A DNA stretch of 64,000 nt, from assembly GCA_030145015.1 (NCBI GenBank), contig JAQYWI010000004.1, positions 1-64,000 of the forward strand, read 5' to 3'. The translations under genes and the position numbers were made by a program. Origin of the DNA: Desulfobacterales bacterium. Lineage in GTDB: Bacteria > Desulfobacterota > Desulfobacteria > Desulfobacterales > JAHEIW01. Shown piece by piece: positions 36,272 to 45,649 of this stretch; within the stretch, counting starts at the first letter, position 1; each line of letters starts with the position of its first letter. The notes under the pieces are model-generated. The model was not told where the DNA came from. It made no database searches and worked only from the letters and a program-made list of their open reading frames with translations.

Positions 36272-36795
36272 CTGGCGATAGGCGCAGCAATTCACTAACG
36301 GCTGTAAGCGCCAATACAGCCAGCAAAATGCGGACCGGCCAAATCGCAGCCTCCAATACCATTCGCATACGGATTTTTTCGCCCGAGGATCTGAGCATAA
36401 ATGTCATTTGAGTCAGAAAAGTGCTGATTTGACGCACTGCAACAAAAAGAATAAAGATGACTGCTAAAATCAATAAACAACACTTCAATGCTATGCAGAA
36501 CTTTGATGAACTGGGGTGTAAGGGGTAGCAACGGTTCGATTAAACGCAAAAGCAACGCCACAGCAGCAAGCCTTAATGGCAGCATGAAGCCCTTAAGCCG
36601 CCATTGTCGGGGATCCTGTCCTTTTTTCGCAATTGATGCTTGGACAGGTCGTTTCGCCAAGTGAAAAATGATTTCCAGCACGATCAGTCCGACGATAAAA
36701 ATCGCTAAAGATGCGATCAGCCGTCCCGGGTGGCCTGCATCTCCGGACTGACCGATCACGCCCAGCTGTTGTAAAAGCTGCTGCCAGGTATTCAT
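36267..36795 (-). pseudogene. Truncated, frameshifted MscS-like membrane protein
   Basis: The ATG at 36795 has AGGGGGAAGCG upstream and opens a membrane protein (FIVGLIVLEIIFHLAKRPVQ, then MLPLRLAAVALLLRLIEPLL). Near 36480-36490 the reading shifts: the first frame degenerates, while a second continues the transmembrane pattern (LLILAVIFILFVAVRQIS, then LEAAIWPVRILLAVLALTAVSELL) to a stop at 36267. The N-terminal helices look like those of mechanosensitive-channel family proteins, but the channel beta domain is absent. The 3' end is joined to the SLC13 fragment. Confidence 0.55.
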
Positions 36796-36906
36796 CGCTT
36801 CCCCCTTAAGTTGCGCCAGATTTTGAACGGATTAGAGGATAGGGTTAATAAAATGTCTTCTGGCCAAACGAATCAAGCATGTGCTTTGAATCCATCACCA
36901 TTTTGC

Positions 36907-37992
36907 CTACAACCACTTTTTACGTCTAAAATAAAGAAGCATGCCGCAGAAAATCACAATCAGCAAAACCCACAGTAAAAGATAGGACCATTTCCACTCG
37001 AGCTCCGGCATATATTTAAAGTTCATTCCATAGATGCCGGCCACAAAGGTCAGGGGAATGAAAATGGTGGCAATGATGGTCAATACTTTCATGACTTCAT
37101 TCATTTTGTTACTGACGGTGGACAGGTATAAATCCATCATACCCGAAATAATATCCCTGAAGGATTCGATCGTATCGATCACCTGAATCGTGTGATCGTA
37201 CACATCGCTGATAAATACTTTATTGGCTTCCTGAATAATAGAAGATTCTGTCTTTTGCCAGGTACTCAGGACTTCCCTGATCGGCCATACCTGCTTGCGA
37301 AAATAGATCAATTCTCTTTTCAGATCATAAATGTTCTGTAGAATTTCCGGTGTTGGCTGCTCATGAAGCCGCTCCTCAATATGCTCGATTCTTTCACCCG
37401 CTTTTTCAAGGATTGAAAAATAGTGGTCAACCACTGCATCAATGAGGGCATAAGCCAGATAATCGGGCCCGGATTTGCGAATATGCACCCTCCCCTTGCG
37501 GATACGCTCGCGCACAAAATTAAAAACATCTCCTTCAGTTTCCTGGAAGGATATCAGATAATGCGGCCCCAGAATCAAACTAACTTGCTCGGAAGCGATA
37601 TGGCTGGTCGTTTCATCAAACTTCAGCATCTTAAAGACAAGATAAATGTAATCTTCGAAATCCTCTACCTTCGGCCGTTGGCCGGTATTTACAATATCCT
37701 CCATGGTCAGCGAGTGGGTTTTGAAACGGGTCCCGACTTTTTCAATCAACTCGATATCATGAAGTCCGTCGATATTAATCCAGGTAACCGGAGGCGTGTC
37801 TTTATAGGCAAAAGATTCTTCAATGCGCTTTAATTCCTTTTCTTCCAAACGGTCCTCATCGTAATTAATTAGGGTGATCCTGGCCTTGTCTATCTTCTGT
37901 TCTCCGACATGCACAAGGGTTCCCGGAGACATGCCGGCCTTTTTGGATGACTTTTTGATAAATCTGGAGGTTCTTTTAATTTTTTTTTGCAT
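36907..37992 (-). CDS. corA: CorA family Mg2+/Co2+ transporter
   Basis: A 361-residue divalent-cation channel. The large cytoplasmic funnel domain (about 1-290, with PPVTWINIDGLHD and MEDIVNTGQRPKVEDFEDYIYLV-type wording, given in part) is followed by two C-terminal transmembrane helices, the first ending in the selectivity signature YGMNF (GMN near residue 320). The acidic loop YMPELEWKW lies between the helices. AGGAG precedes the start. The gene follows a secreted-protein gene on the same strand and begins a region rich in Mg2+ transport genes. Confidence 0.93.
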   Translation of the reverse strand: MQKKIKRTSRFIKKSSKKAGMSPGTLVHVGEQKIDKARITLINYDEDRLEEKELKRIEESFAYKDTPPVTWINIDGLHDIELIEKVGTRFKTHSLTMEDIVNTGQRPKVEDFEDYIYLVFKMLKFDETTSHIASEQVSLILGPHYLISFQETEGDVFNFVRERIRKGRVHIRKSGPDYLAYALIDAVVDHYFSILEKAGERIEHIEERLHEQPTPEILQNIYDLKRELIYFRKQVWPIREVLSTWQKTESSIIQEANKVFISDVYDHTIQVIDTIESFRDIISGMMDLYLSTVSNKMNEVMKVLTIIATIFIPLTFVAGIYGMNFKYMPELEWKWSYLLLWVLLIVIFCGMLLYFRRKKWL

Positions 37993-38026
37993 GTTTTGTT
38001 ATCTCCTTGCCGGTGCCGGATCGTTT

Positions 38027-38554
38027 TTACTTTCGGTTGACGGATTTTAAGAGTTCAACACACTCTTCCAATGACCCAATCGAGGACACGATGACCTTGC
38101 GCTCCGTATTTGCAAGGGCCTGCTCAAAAAAATTGGGTGGTAAAATCGTGTAGTTAATCTGAATCTGTTTATGCATATTGTTGATCTGTTTTATCGAGGT
38201 TTCCAGGCTTTCAATTCTGACCCCGTAAAATTTTTTGCGGTTCTTTTCCTTTAAATCGCCAAAAAGGATCAACAAATCACGATTATACTCCAGTATCGCG
38301 GTGATAGTTGTGATCGCCAATTGAGAGGAGAGAAAAATATTTTTTTGTTCGCCGTAATTTTGACTGGCCCTGGCGGATGCATCCATCTTGTTCTGAAGGT
38401 CTTCAAAAATATTAATATACGCAGACAATTTACCAATTGCGGACTCCAGATCAGGCTGATTATCAGAAAACCGAACCGCTTGATTCTGTGCCGCTACGAA
38501 GTTTATGCTCAATATGAAAACAATAGAAAAAAATAACTGAGATCGTATATACAT
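38027..38554 (-). CDS. Hypothetical secreted protein
   Basis: A 175-residue protein not recognised. Start at the ATG at 38554, which has GGAGATTTCG upstream. The signal peptide covers about residues 1-22 (MYIRSQLFFSIVFILS, cleavage after VAA). The mature part is almost wholly helical and charged (ESAIGKLSAYINIFEDLQNKM, SLETSIKQINNMHKQI) and may form a helical bundle or coiled coil in the periplasm. It lies 34 bases upstream of corA and is probably in the same transcript. Confidence 0.65.
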   Translation of the reverse strand: MYIRSQLFFSIVFILSINFVAAQNQAVRFSDNQPDLESAIGKLSAYINIFEDLQNKMDASARASQNYGEQKNIFLSSQLAITTITAILEYNRDLLILFGDLKEKNRKKFYGVRIESLETSIKQINNMHKQIQINYTILPPNFFEQALANTERKVIVSSIGSLEECVELLKSVNRK

Positions 38555-38659
38555 CGAAATCTCCAATCTAATAAAAATGTACGCAAATGCCAGTTCAATC
38601 CCACCATACTATCTATTTCCCTCCGCCGAGCAACTTAAACCAAGTTTGCCGAATCCGGT

Positions 38660-38675
38660 GGCGGAGTATTTGCGA
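38660..38675 (+). promoter_or_regulatory. Weak candidate sigma-54 promoter upstream of the ABC exporter
   Basis: TGGCGGAGTATTTGCG has GG at 38661-38662 and GC at 38673-38674 with the required ten bases between, but the -24 box departs from TGGCAC. It lies about 190 bases upstream of the exporter start. Part of it is in a hairpin (TCCGCC/GGCGGA). The rest of the 310-base gap holds nothing recognisable. Confidence 0.3.
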
Positions 38676-38864
38676 ATGTTTCGGCTTTGCACTCTCACTA
38701 TTTTATTTAAAGCCATATAATCATTTCAATGAGCGCAATGTCTGTCAGCAAAAATGCGCAACAGTATTATTTTGTATATAAGTTAGTTGTTTATTTCAAT
38801 AGCCAATCTAAGTTATATAGAAATGTCAAAAACCAATTAATCATCTATCTTGGAGAAAACGAGT

Positions 38865-41381
38865 ATGATCAAGGGCAAAACGCTAATAGTGAAAAAATCT
38901 CTGTTTTCATGGATCTTTTCAGGTAGCCTTAAGCTTCAATTAATTTTATTAGGAACCATAATCATTTCGGTAATTGTACGTGTATTTCCTTTAGAGATGC
39001 AAAAGCGAATCGTCAACCAGGCCATCCAACTAAAAGCATTTGAATTATTGTTAATTTATTGCAGTTTTTATCTTGCAGCCGTAATGCTTGCCGGCGGATT
39101 GAAATACGTCATCAGTTATCTTCAGACCGTTATTGGTCAGCGAGCCGGAAACGACATGCGATCCGAACTGTTCCGCCACATCCTGACGCTGCCTTTGGGA
39201 TTTTTCCGAAAGACACAGCCCGGCATGGTCGTCCAGTCGCTCTCGGCCGAATTGGCCACGGCAGGGGATTTCGTCGGAATGGCCGTCGGCATCCCTGTGA
39301 CAAGCGTACTGACTCTGCTCGCTTTTGGCGGATACTTGTTCTGGCTCAACCCGCTTCTGGCGCTGGTATCTTTTGCCATTTATCCATTGGCGCTCTTTGT
39401 GCTGCCGATGCTGCAAAAACGCGCCAATGCCGAAAATAAAAAGCGGGTGGATGCCGCCCGCGATCTTTCCAGCAAAATTGCCGAAGCGGTAACCGGCATT
39501 CATGAAATTCAAGCCAACGGCGCGCACCACATCGAAGCCCGAAAGTTTGATTTTCTGGCGGAAAAGTTGATGCATATCAGGATCCTCTGGAATCTCTACC
39601 GCCAGGCGATCAAGGTCAGCAGCAATTTTTTTACCAACCTGGGCCCGTTTTTAATTTTTATTCTGGGCGGATATCTAACCATTCAGGGCCGTTTGGAACT
39701 GGGCGCGCTGGTCGCATTTTTATCCGCCCAGGAGAAACTCTATGACCCCTGGCGGGAACTCATCGACTTTTACCAGGCGTATCAGGAAGCTTCGGTGAGT
39801 TATCGCCGCACCATGGAATATTTCGATGAAGCGCCTGAGTTTGCCTTAGAGCCTGTAGGCCGGAAGTCCTATCAACTTAAGGGTAAAATAGAAGTCAAAG
39901 ACCTGTCATTTACGGTGGACGGAGGGATCAAATTGCTCAATGACATTGATTTTTCGGTTGAGCCTGGAGAGCAGGTCGCCCTGGTCGGTTTTTCCGGCAG
40001 CGGCAAAAGCACCTTGGCACTGTGTATTGGACAGCTTTTCAAATATACCGGTGGACACGTTTTGATCGACAATCATGAAGTTGCCGATCTTTCGAAAAGA
40101 GATATTGCTCAAAACATCGGCTTGGTTTCACAAACACCATTTATTTTCGACGGCACGATTGAAGAAAATCTACTTTACAGTTGCCTGGCCCAAAAAGAGG
40201 GCAACGGGTCTAACCCCGCCCAAGCTTTGCCTGATCTCGATGAAATGATCGAAATCGTACAGCAGACCGGTATTTTCCCGGATGTTTTACGCTTCGGTCT
40301 TAACGCTGTACTCGATTCCTCGAAATACGTAAACCTGGTGCCCAATCTGATTCGGATCCGCAAAAAATTGGCGCGAAGGTTAAGTGCACCACTGGCTGAA
40401 CATGTTGAGTTTTTCGATAAAGAAAAATTTCTTTATTACTCTACTGTGGCAAAAAATATGACATTTGGCAGCGCTAATCAGGATTCATACAAGGAAAGTA
40501 ACCTTTCCAAAAATGATTATTTTTTGAAGTTTTTGGACGAGACGAAAATTACAAAATCGCTGCTGGATTTAGGTGGCGACTTATGTCAAAAGACCATGGA
40601 CATTTTAGGCAATCTTGCAGGCGATGAAACTTTTTTTGAACAAAGCCCGATAACTCCGGATGAGCTGGATAAATACAAAGTGCTGCTCGAAAAACTAAAA
40701 AAAAGTGACGCCCAAACGCTACCCGTCGAGGAGCGCCAAAGGCTTCTTGAACTTGCTTTGCGGTTTATCCCTGGCAAGCATAAAATGGTCGCTTTGTCGG
40801 ATCCGCTCAAAGAAAAGATTCTTGATGCTCGAACCCGTTTCAGAGAAAAGATTTCTGTTGACGCGCCTGGGGTGTATTCATTTTATCGGAAATCCGATTA
40901 CATCTATTCCCACACCATTCTAAATAATATATTCTTTGGAAGATTGGAAACGGATGATCCAGGGGTCCAGGACAAAATCAACGAACAAATCGTCCAGTTG
41001 CTGATCGAGGAAGACCTTTTGGAAACGGTGATTAAAATCGGCTTGCAGTTCCAGGTCGGAAGCAAAGGAGACCGACTTTCCGGGGGACAACGCCAGAAAT
41101 TGGCAATTGCGCGAGCCTTTCTTAAAAAACCAAAAATTTTAATTATGGACGAAGCGACCTCAGCGCTGGACAATCAATCTCAAGGGCGTATCCAGAATTT
41201 GCTGGATACCCATTGGAAGGGAAAAAGCACGCTAATTGCCGTAATCCACCGCCTCGATATCATCAAAGGCTACGATAAAATTGGTGTGATGAAGACCGGC
41301 AAAATCGAAGAAATGGGATCTTATAATGAACTGATGGCAAAAAAGGGCCTGTTGTATGAACTGGCCACAGGTAGAAAATAA
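38865..41381 (+). CDS. ABC exporter (permease-ATPase fusion) with a large insertion in the nucleotide-binding domain
   Basis: An 838-residue half-transporter; the ATG at 38865 follows GGAG at nine bases. Residues about 15-325 form the type-1 exporter transmembrane domain (MQKRIVNQAIQ, GMVVQSLSAELATAGDF). The NBD starts near 345: Walker A GFSGSGKST (about 374), Q-loop GLVSQTPFIFDGTIEENLLY (about 421). Then comes an extra stretch of about 250 residues before LSGGQRQKLAIARAF (about 737), Walker B ILIMDEATSALD and switch IAVIHRL. The insert holds two more copies of the post-Q-loop motif (STVAKNMTFG near 526, HTILNNIFFG near 682). The ATPase site itself is intact. The cargo is unknown. Confidence 0.85.
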   Translation: MIKGKTLIVKKSLFSWIFSGSLKLQLILLGTIIISVIVRVFPLEMQKRIVNQAIQLKAFELLLIYCSFYLAAVMLAGGLKYVISYLQTVIGQRAGNDMRSELFRHILTLPLGFFRKTQPGMVVQSLSAELATAGDFVGMAVGIPVTSVLTLLAFGGYLFWLNPLLALVSFAIYPLALFVLPMLQKRANAENKKRVDAARDLSSKIAEAVTGIHEIQANGAHHIEARKFDFLAEKLMHIRILWNLYRQAIKVSSNFFTNLGPFLIFILGGYLTIQGRLELGALVAFLSAQEKLYDPWRELIDFYQAYQEASVSYRRTMEYFDEAPEFALEPVGRKSYQLKGKIEVKDLSFTVDGGIKLLNDIDFSVEPGEQVALVGFSGSGKSTLALCIGQLFKYTGGHVLIDNHEVADLSKRDIAQNIGLVSQTPFIFDGTIEENLLYSCLAQKEGNGSNPAQALPDLDEMIEIVQQTGIFPDVLRFGLNAVLDSSKYVNLVPNLIRIRKKLARRLSAPLAEHVEFFDKEKFLYYSTVAKNMTFGSANQDSYKESNLSKNDYFLKFLDETKITKSLLDLGGDLCQKTMDILGNLAGDETFFEQSPITPDELDKYKVLLEKLKKSDAQTLPVEERQRLLELALRFIPGKHKMVALSDPLKEKILDARTRFREKISVDAPGVYSFYRKSDYIYSHTILNNIFFGRLETDDPGVQDKINEQIVQLLIEEDLLETVIKIGLQFQVGSKGDRLSGGQRQKLAIARAFLKKPKILIMDEATSALDNQSQGRIQNLLDTHWKGKSTLIAVIHRLDIIKGYDKIGVMKTGKIEEMGSYNELMAKKGLLYELATGRK

Positions 41382-41493
41382 AAATCATACCGGTTATTTA
41401 TTTAAACGGAAAACCATTAAGCGCAGTTCGGTTGCGACGATGTGCCGAACCAGTCGATTCTTTTATATGTGGGGGCGGCTTCTATCCGCGATT

Positions 41494-42441
41494 TTAAGGA
41501 ACAATACAAACGGCCATGTCCGCTGCTCTATCCAGGATCTTTTTGGAGATGCTGCCCATGGAATAATCCTTGACATTGGAATATCCTTTTCGGCCAAGTA
41601 TAACCGTGCCAATCGCATTTTCTTCAGCTTCCTTTATAATATCCCTGGCAGCACTGCGGCTGCCATCAACCAGCTTCACTGAAATTTTGTTTTCAGCAAG
41701 TCCTGCCTGGATAAGCATTTCACGGGCGTTTTTCATGTAAGGGGCTACCACTTCTCCGGCTTTTCTTTGCCAGAATTTCTGAATCCCCGGAAATTCTTGC
41801 AGCACGTCTTTAGGAACAAAACGCCTCAGATCCCGTTTAGAATGAAATATGGTAACGTTTACGTCGGTGCCCGAAAGAAGAAAGCCGGCATGTTCCACGG
41901 CCCGCATGGCATTTTCCGAATTGTCAACAGCCAGCAGAACCTTCTTACTTCTCACCCTACCCTTGACCATCCAGACCGGACACTCCTTTACATATTCCAG
42001 CACCTTATTTGCAATCTCGCCTGTAAAAAAATCCTCCAGGCGGCCTCGCCCGCGTGAAGAGAGGATGATTGCATCCGCCTTTTTGTTGTTCTCGGTCCAA
42101 CTGCAGATATCCCGGGCAACTCCAACCTCTATTTTACGGAAAACCGTCTCGATTGTTTTTTTAGTGAATCCGATTTGCATCAGCCGGTCTTTAGCATCAG
42201 TCAATATGCGATCGGCCATCTGGCTGTTTCTTTTTTCGATTTCCCGCAACTGATCTAAAGTTTCCCGGCTTTTTCTGCTCTCTTCGACAAGAATCGACGG
42301 CAACTTCGGCACAAGGTATACCAGTGATACGCTTAAATTATGTTTGGATCCGAAAATACGGTTGATATAATCCAGAGATTTCAATGCATTCTCGGAGCCA
42401 TCAATCGGTACGACAATCATTTTTTCCTGATTTTTTGTCAT
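41494..42441 (-). CDS. Tandem-domain universal stress protein
   Basis: A 315-residue protein with two Usp domains. The ATG at 42441 with GGAGGAG upstream is preferred to a start at 42519. The first domain (MIVVPIDGSENALKSLDYI, then ILSSRGRGRLEDFFTGEIANKVL) and second (KVLLAVDNSENAMRAVEHA, then VILGRKGYSNVKDYSMGSISKKIL) both keep the G-2x-G-9x-G ATP-binding loop in whole or in part. Tandem Usps often serve in long-term survival under starvation or low energy. It is convergent with the ABC exporter. Confidence 0.9.
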   Translation of the reverse strand: MTKNQEKMIVVPIDGSENALKSLDYINRIFGSKHNLSVSLVYLVPKLPSILVEESRKSRETLDQLREIEKRNSQMADRILTDAKDRLMQIGFTKKTIETVFRKIEVGVARDICSWTENNKKADAIILSSRGRGRLEDFFTGEIANKVLEYVKECPVWMVKGRVRSKKVLLAVDNSENAMRAVEHAGFLLSGTDVNVTIFHSKRDLRRFVPKDVLQEFPGIQKFWQRKAGEVVAPYMKNAREMLIQAGLAENKISVKLVDGSRSAARDIIKEAEENAIGTVILGRKGYSNVKDYSMGSISKKILDRAADMAVCIVP

Positions 42442-42833
42442 TTTTTCTCCTCCAATCGAAAATGGATTATATTCAACCGAAATCTGTAACAATTTATTCA
42501 GTAATGAAACCAAAATCAACTAAAAGGTAAATATGCTCCGTTTGACTTCGACATAGTGGCTCGGGCGGTTTTTATTTTAAACCACAGAAAATAATAGACC
42601 GATCTGCCTAAAGATTTTGAAAACCCATCCCTTGGTCGTTGGTTATATTCATATGGATTTAAATATCGCCACCCTTACAAATACCGAGTTGACAATTACC
42701 TGCGGATTCGATAGAAATTTAAGAATAGTTTACATTTATTCGAATTTTCTTTATGTCAGGCGGTATCTGAAACCGATTTCCAACTCGATTTTGTTATTAA
42801 TCCACCCGATAAAAAACGAGTACTCATCAAATC
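42442..42833. other. Intergenic region without recognisable features
   Basis: A 392-base AT-rich gap between divergent genes. It must hold the promoters of the tandem Usp gene and the first CNNM gene, but I see no convincing sigma-70 or sigma-54 boxes, no hairpin with a T tract and no small ORF with a good Shine-Dalgarno. Confidence 0.5.
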
Positions 42834-44168
42834 ATGGATTATGTCCTTTGGCTTGAAGTCGGCCTTTTTGTTCTCATGATGGGCCTTTCAGGCTTTTTTT
42901 CCAGTTCCGAAACCTCACTTTTTTCTCTGAGCAATGTACAACTGGAGCAAATGCGGCGGGATCAACACCCTCGAATTGGCCTCATTCAGCGCCTGCTAAG
43001 CCAACCGCGACGTCTCATCATTACGATTCTGATCGGCAATGAACTGGTGAATGTAACGGCTTCAGTTATCTCGGCAGTAATTGTGATAAGAGTTCTGGGC
43101 GCTGAAAACAAATGGATCAACCTGCTCATTATGGTGCCGCTGCTGCTGGTTGTGGGAGAAATCACACCCAAGGTTTTGGCCATCCGTCACAACGTTGCCT
43201 TTGCCTGCTTTGAGAGTAGGCTCGTCGAATTCTTTGCATGGCTGATCAAGCCGATACGATTAGTTGTGCGCACCGTAGCAGACTGGATTATTACGCTTAT
43301 TATCGGCAAGGAACGTTCCCGCGGCAATATTATTACCGAAGATATGGTTAGGGTCCTGGCCAGAGAAGCAGTGGGGGAAGGCGCCCTGGATCGGGTTGAA
43401 GCCCAATTCATCGAACAGATATTTGACTTTGGCAACAAAACTCTAGAAGACGTCATGACACCCCGCTCCGATATCTTTTTTCTGGCCATGGATATGCCGC
43501 TGGGCGAGATCATCGTCGAGGTGTGCAAATCCCGCCACACGAAGATCCCCATCTATCAGGAAAACCGGGATAATGTCTGCGGTATTCTGCATGCAAGAGA
43601 TCTTCTGGGAATCGACATCGAGAAGTTTTCCCGGGATCCTCACCGACTGCAAGAACTTTTACGAAAACCGTATTTTGTACCGGAGTCCAGACTGGCCGCC
43701 GATCTTTTCCGCACGTTCCGGGAGCGCAAATTGTCCATTGCCCTTACCGTCGACGAATATGGCGGTGTCACCGGTCTGATCACCATGGAAGATCTGCTGG
43801 AGTGCATTTTCGGTGAAATTCACAGTCCGTCGGACGAGGTAGACCAGGTCAGCATCAAGGATCTGGGCGAGGGCCGCTACGCCGTGGACGGCAGTATGCC
43901 GATCGCAGAATTCAATCAGGAAATGGATTCGGATCTTTCCGAGGAATGGGGCGAAACCATCGGTGGCCTGTTGCTGCACAATTACGGCGAACTTCCACCC
44001 GAAGGCGACAAAATCGAAATCGACCGATTCCGGTTTCGAGTTACCGAAGTAGAAGAAAACCGTATTAAGACAATAGAGTTTGAAGAAACCCCGGAAGTGA
44101 CGTCACCTGAAGAAAAGCCGACTGAATCTTCCGAGGATCCAATTCAAAAGCAGGGCGCCAACGAATAA
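42834..44168 (+). CDS. CNNM/CorC family membrane protein (DUF21-CBS-CorC_HlyC), first copy
   Basis: A 444-residue protein with an N-terminal DUF21/CNNM transmembrane domain (about 1-190, [24 protein letters not shown]), a CBS pair (about 205-335, [11 protein letters not shown] and [18 protein letters not shown]) and a C-terminal CorC_HlyC transporter-associated domain (about 350-430, [14 protein letters not shown]). Proteins of this shape are linked to Mg2+ or Co2+ efflux and often misnamed hemolysins. It has a low-complexity acidic tail ([17 protein letters not shown]). A paralogue follows after 61 bases. Confidence 0.9.
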   Translation: MDYVLWLEVGLFVLMMGLSGFFSSSETSLFSLSNVQLEQMRRDQHPRIGLIQRLLSQPRRLIITILIGNELVNVTASVISAVIVIRVLGAENKWINLLIMVPLLLVVGEITPKVLAIRHNVAFACFESRLVEFFAWLIKPIRLVVRTVADWIITLIIGKERSRGNIITEDMVRVLAREAVGEGALDRVEAQFIEQIFDFGNKTLEDVMTPRSDIFFLAMDMPLGEIIVEVCKSRHTKIPIYQENRDNVCGILHARDLLGIDIEKFSRDPHRLQELLRKPYFVPESRLAADLFRTFRERKLSIALTVDEYGGVTGLITMEDLLECIFGEIHSPSDEVDQVSIKDLGEGRYAVDGSMPIAEFNQEMDSDLSEEWGETIGGLLLHNYGELPPEGDKIEIDRFRFRVTEVEENRIKTIEFEETPEVTSPEEKPTESSEDPIQKQGANE

Positions 44169-44229
44169 ACCACAAAGCCGGCGGGCGCCCGGCGTACCGA
44201 ATTGCTTGAAGTGAGACGATAGTGAAACC

Positions 44230-45462
44230 ATGGACATATTGTTGACCCTGATTTTAATTTTGATCTTCCTTCTGATGGAAGGCTTCTTTTCCGGTTCAGA
44301 AATCGGCGTGGTCAGCGCGGATCAGATGAAGCTGCGCCATGATGCCGCCAAAGGTTCCCGCGGGGCGAAACTGGCTCTGGAAATGCTCAAGAAACCGGAA
44401 TGGTTGCTGTCCACTACGCTGGTCGGCACCAATATTGCGGTGGTCAGTAACACCACCATTGTTACGGCTTTAATGATCGAATTGTTCGGGGAGCAAAACA
44501 GCTGGTTAGCCATTATCCTGGTGGCGCCATTGATCTGGATTTTTGGGGAGATTGTGCCTAAAAGTATTTTCCAGCAGCGTGCCAACACCATCACCCCCCG
44601 TGCGATTTTTCTGCTGCGCCTGTTCTCCTATATGTTTTACCCCATACTCACTGTATTCACGCTAATAACGCGCCTGCTCACATGGAGTTCCGGGCAAAAG
44701 ACTCAAAATCCCTTCATCCTTCGCGAGGAGATTCTTACCACGCTGCAGATGCCGGTTGCCGAGGGCGATATCCAGCCCGTGGAAAAGGACATGATCCAGC
44801 GCATTTTCAGCTTTTCAGAGACAACAGCTTATGAAGTTATGATTCCGTTGATCGATGTGGCCGCCATTGAACAGGGCGTCACCTGCGGTGAGGCCATTGC
44901 GCTGGCACATGCGGAAGCCCATATCCGCCTGCCGGTATATGCTGCACGGGTGGATAAAGTCGTGGGAGTGCTCAACGCCCTGGAACTTCTCGATGTCGAA
45001 CCGCACAAACCCATAAAGTCTTTTATTCGAGACGTTCGATTTGTCCCCCCATCTAAAGATATCAGCGAACTCCTCCTGGATCTGCGCAAGGACGGCGATA
45101 CGGTGGCAGTGGTTGTCGATGAGTTCGGAGGCGCCGCTGGCCTGGTAACCATGGAAGACATCATGGAAGAAGTAGTAGAGGAAATGGAAGATGAATATGA
45201 CGGCGATGAAAAACCGGTACAATGGGTACGTAAGATTTCTAAAAAAGACTATATTGTGAGCGCCCGCATCGAGATTGACAGCCTTGAGGAAGAGCTGGGA
45301 ATCCAGCTTCCAAAAGGTAAATATGCCACTCTGGCCGGATTTTTACTGGAAAAGGCAGGTGAGATCCCCGCCCCGGGAACGGTCATTAAAAGGAAAGGAA
45401 TCACGTTCACCATTGAACGCAGCACCCCCCAGGCAATCCAGGAAGTCCGTGTGCGCTGGTGA
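44230..45462 (+). CDS. CNNM/CorC family membrane protein, second copy
   Basis: A 410-residue paralogue of the preceding protein with the same three domains: DUF21 (MEGFFSGSEIGVVSADQMKL, about 1-185), CBS pair (YEVMIPLIDVAAI, VVDEFGGAAGLVTMEDIMEE) and CorC_HlyC (YIVSARIEIDSLEEELGIQL). Both N-terminal domains keep the FFSGSE/FFSSSE motif that contributes to the metal site of CNNM proteins. Tandem pairs of this family are common and may work as a heteromer. No good Shine-Dalgarno is visible. Confidence 0.9.
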   Translation: MDILLTLILILIFLLMEGFFSGSEIGVVSADQMKLRHDAAKGSRGAKLALEMLKKPEWLLSTTLVGTNIAVVSNTTIVTALMIELFGEQNSWLAIILVAPLIWIFGEIVPKSIFQQRANTITPRAIFLLRLFSYMFYPILTVFTLITRLLTWSSGQKTQNPFILREEILTTLQMPVAEGDIQPVEKDMIQRIFSFSETTAYEVMIPLIDVAAIEQGVTCGEAIALAHAEAHIRLPVYAARVDKVVGVLNALELLDVEPHKPIKSFIRDVRFVPPSKDISELLLDLRKDGDTVAVVVDEFGGAAGLVTMEDIMEEVVEEMEDEYDGDEKPVQWVRKISKKDYIVSARIEIDSLEEELGIQLPKGKYATLAGFLLEKAGEIPAPGTVIKRKGITFTIERSTPQAIQEVRVRW

Positions 45463-45521
45463 TACCTTAGCATCGCTGGAAGTATCACAGCCAGGCCACC
45501 CACAATAGAAGTTTCGAAGAC

Positions 45522-45623
45522 GGTTTTTGCCGCAAACATGTAGGTAATATAATTTTGTAAAATCAAAACAAACCAGATACCCAAAAGCACATACCAGATG
45601 AAAAATTTTTGCCGCTTTTCCAC
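45522..45623 (-). pseudogene. Remnant of the N terminus of FtsH
   Basis: A GTG with AGGAGG upstream opens about 34 codons reading VEKRQKFFIWYVLLGIWFV, LILQNYITYMFAAKT. This is what I recall as the first membrane helix of FtsH proteases of Desulfobacterota. The sequence then leaves the family: the periplasmic domain, AAA module and HEXXH protease are absent, and the reading runs antisense into the CNNM gene. Start signals are intact, so a short peptide could still be made. It lies just downstream of mgtE. Confidence 0.55.
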
Positions 45624-45649
45624 GATTCCTCCTGAAATTGAATAACGGC

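Noticed and set aside
35858..36295. A 145-residue protein antisense to the dehydratase 3' end
   Set aside because: Only the 36077-36271 part resembles a protein family (SLC13); the rest is antisense reading into the dehydratase gene.
38570..38590. Minus-strand TGGCATTTGCG as a sigma-54 promoter for the secreted-protein/corA unit
   Set aside because: GG and GC are only five bases apart instead of ten.
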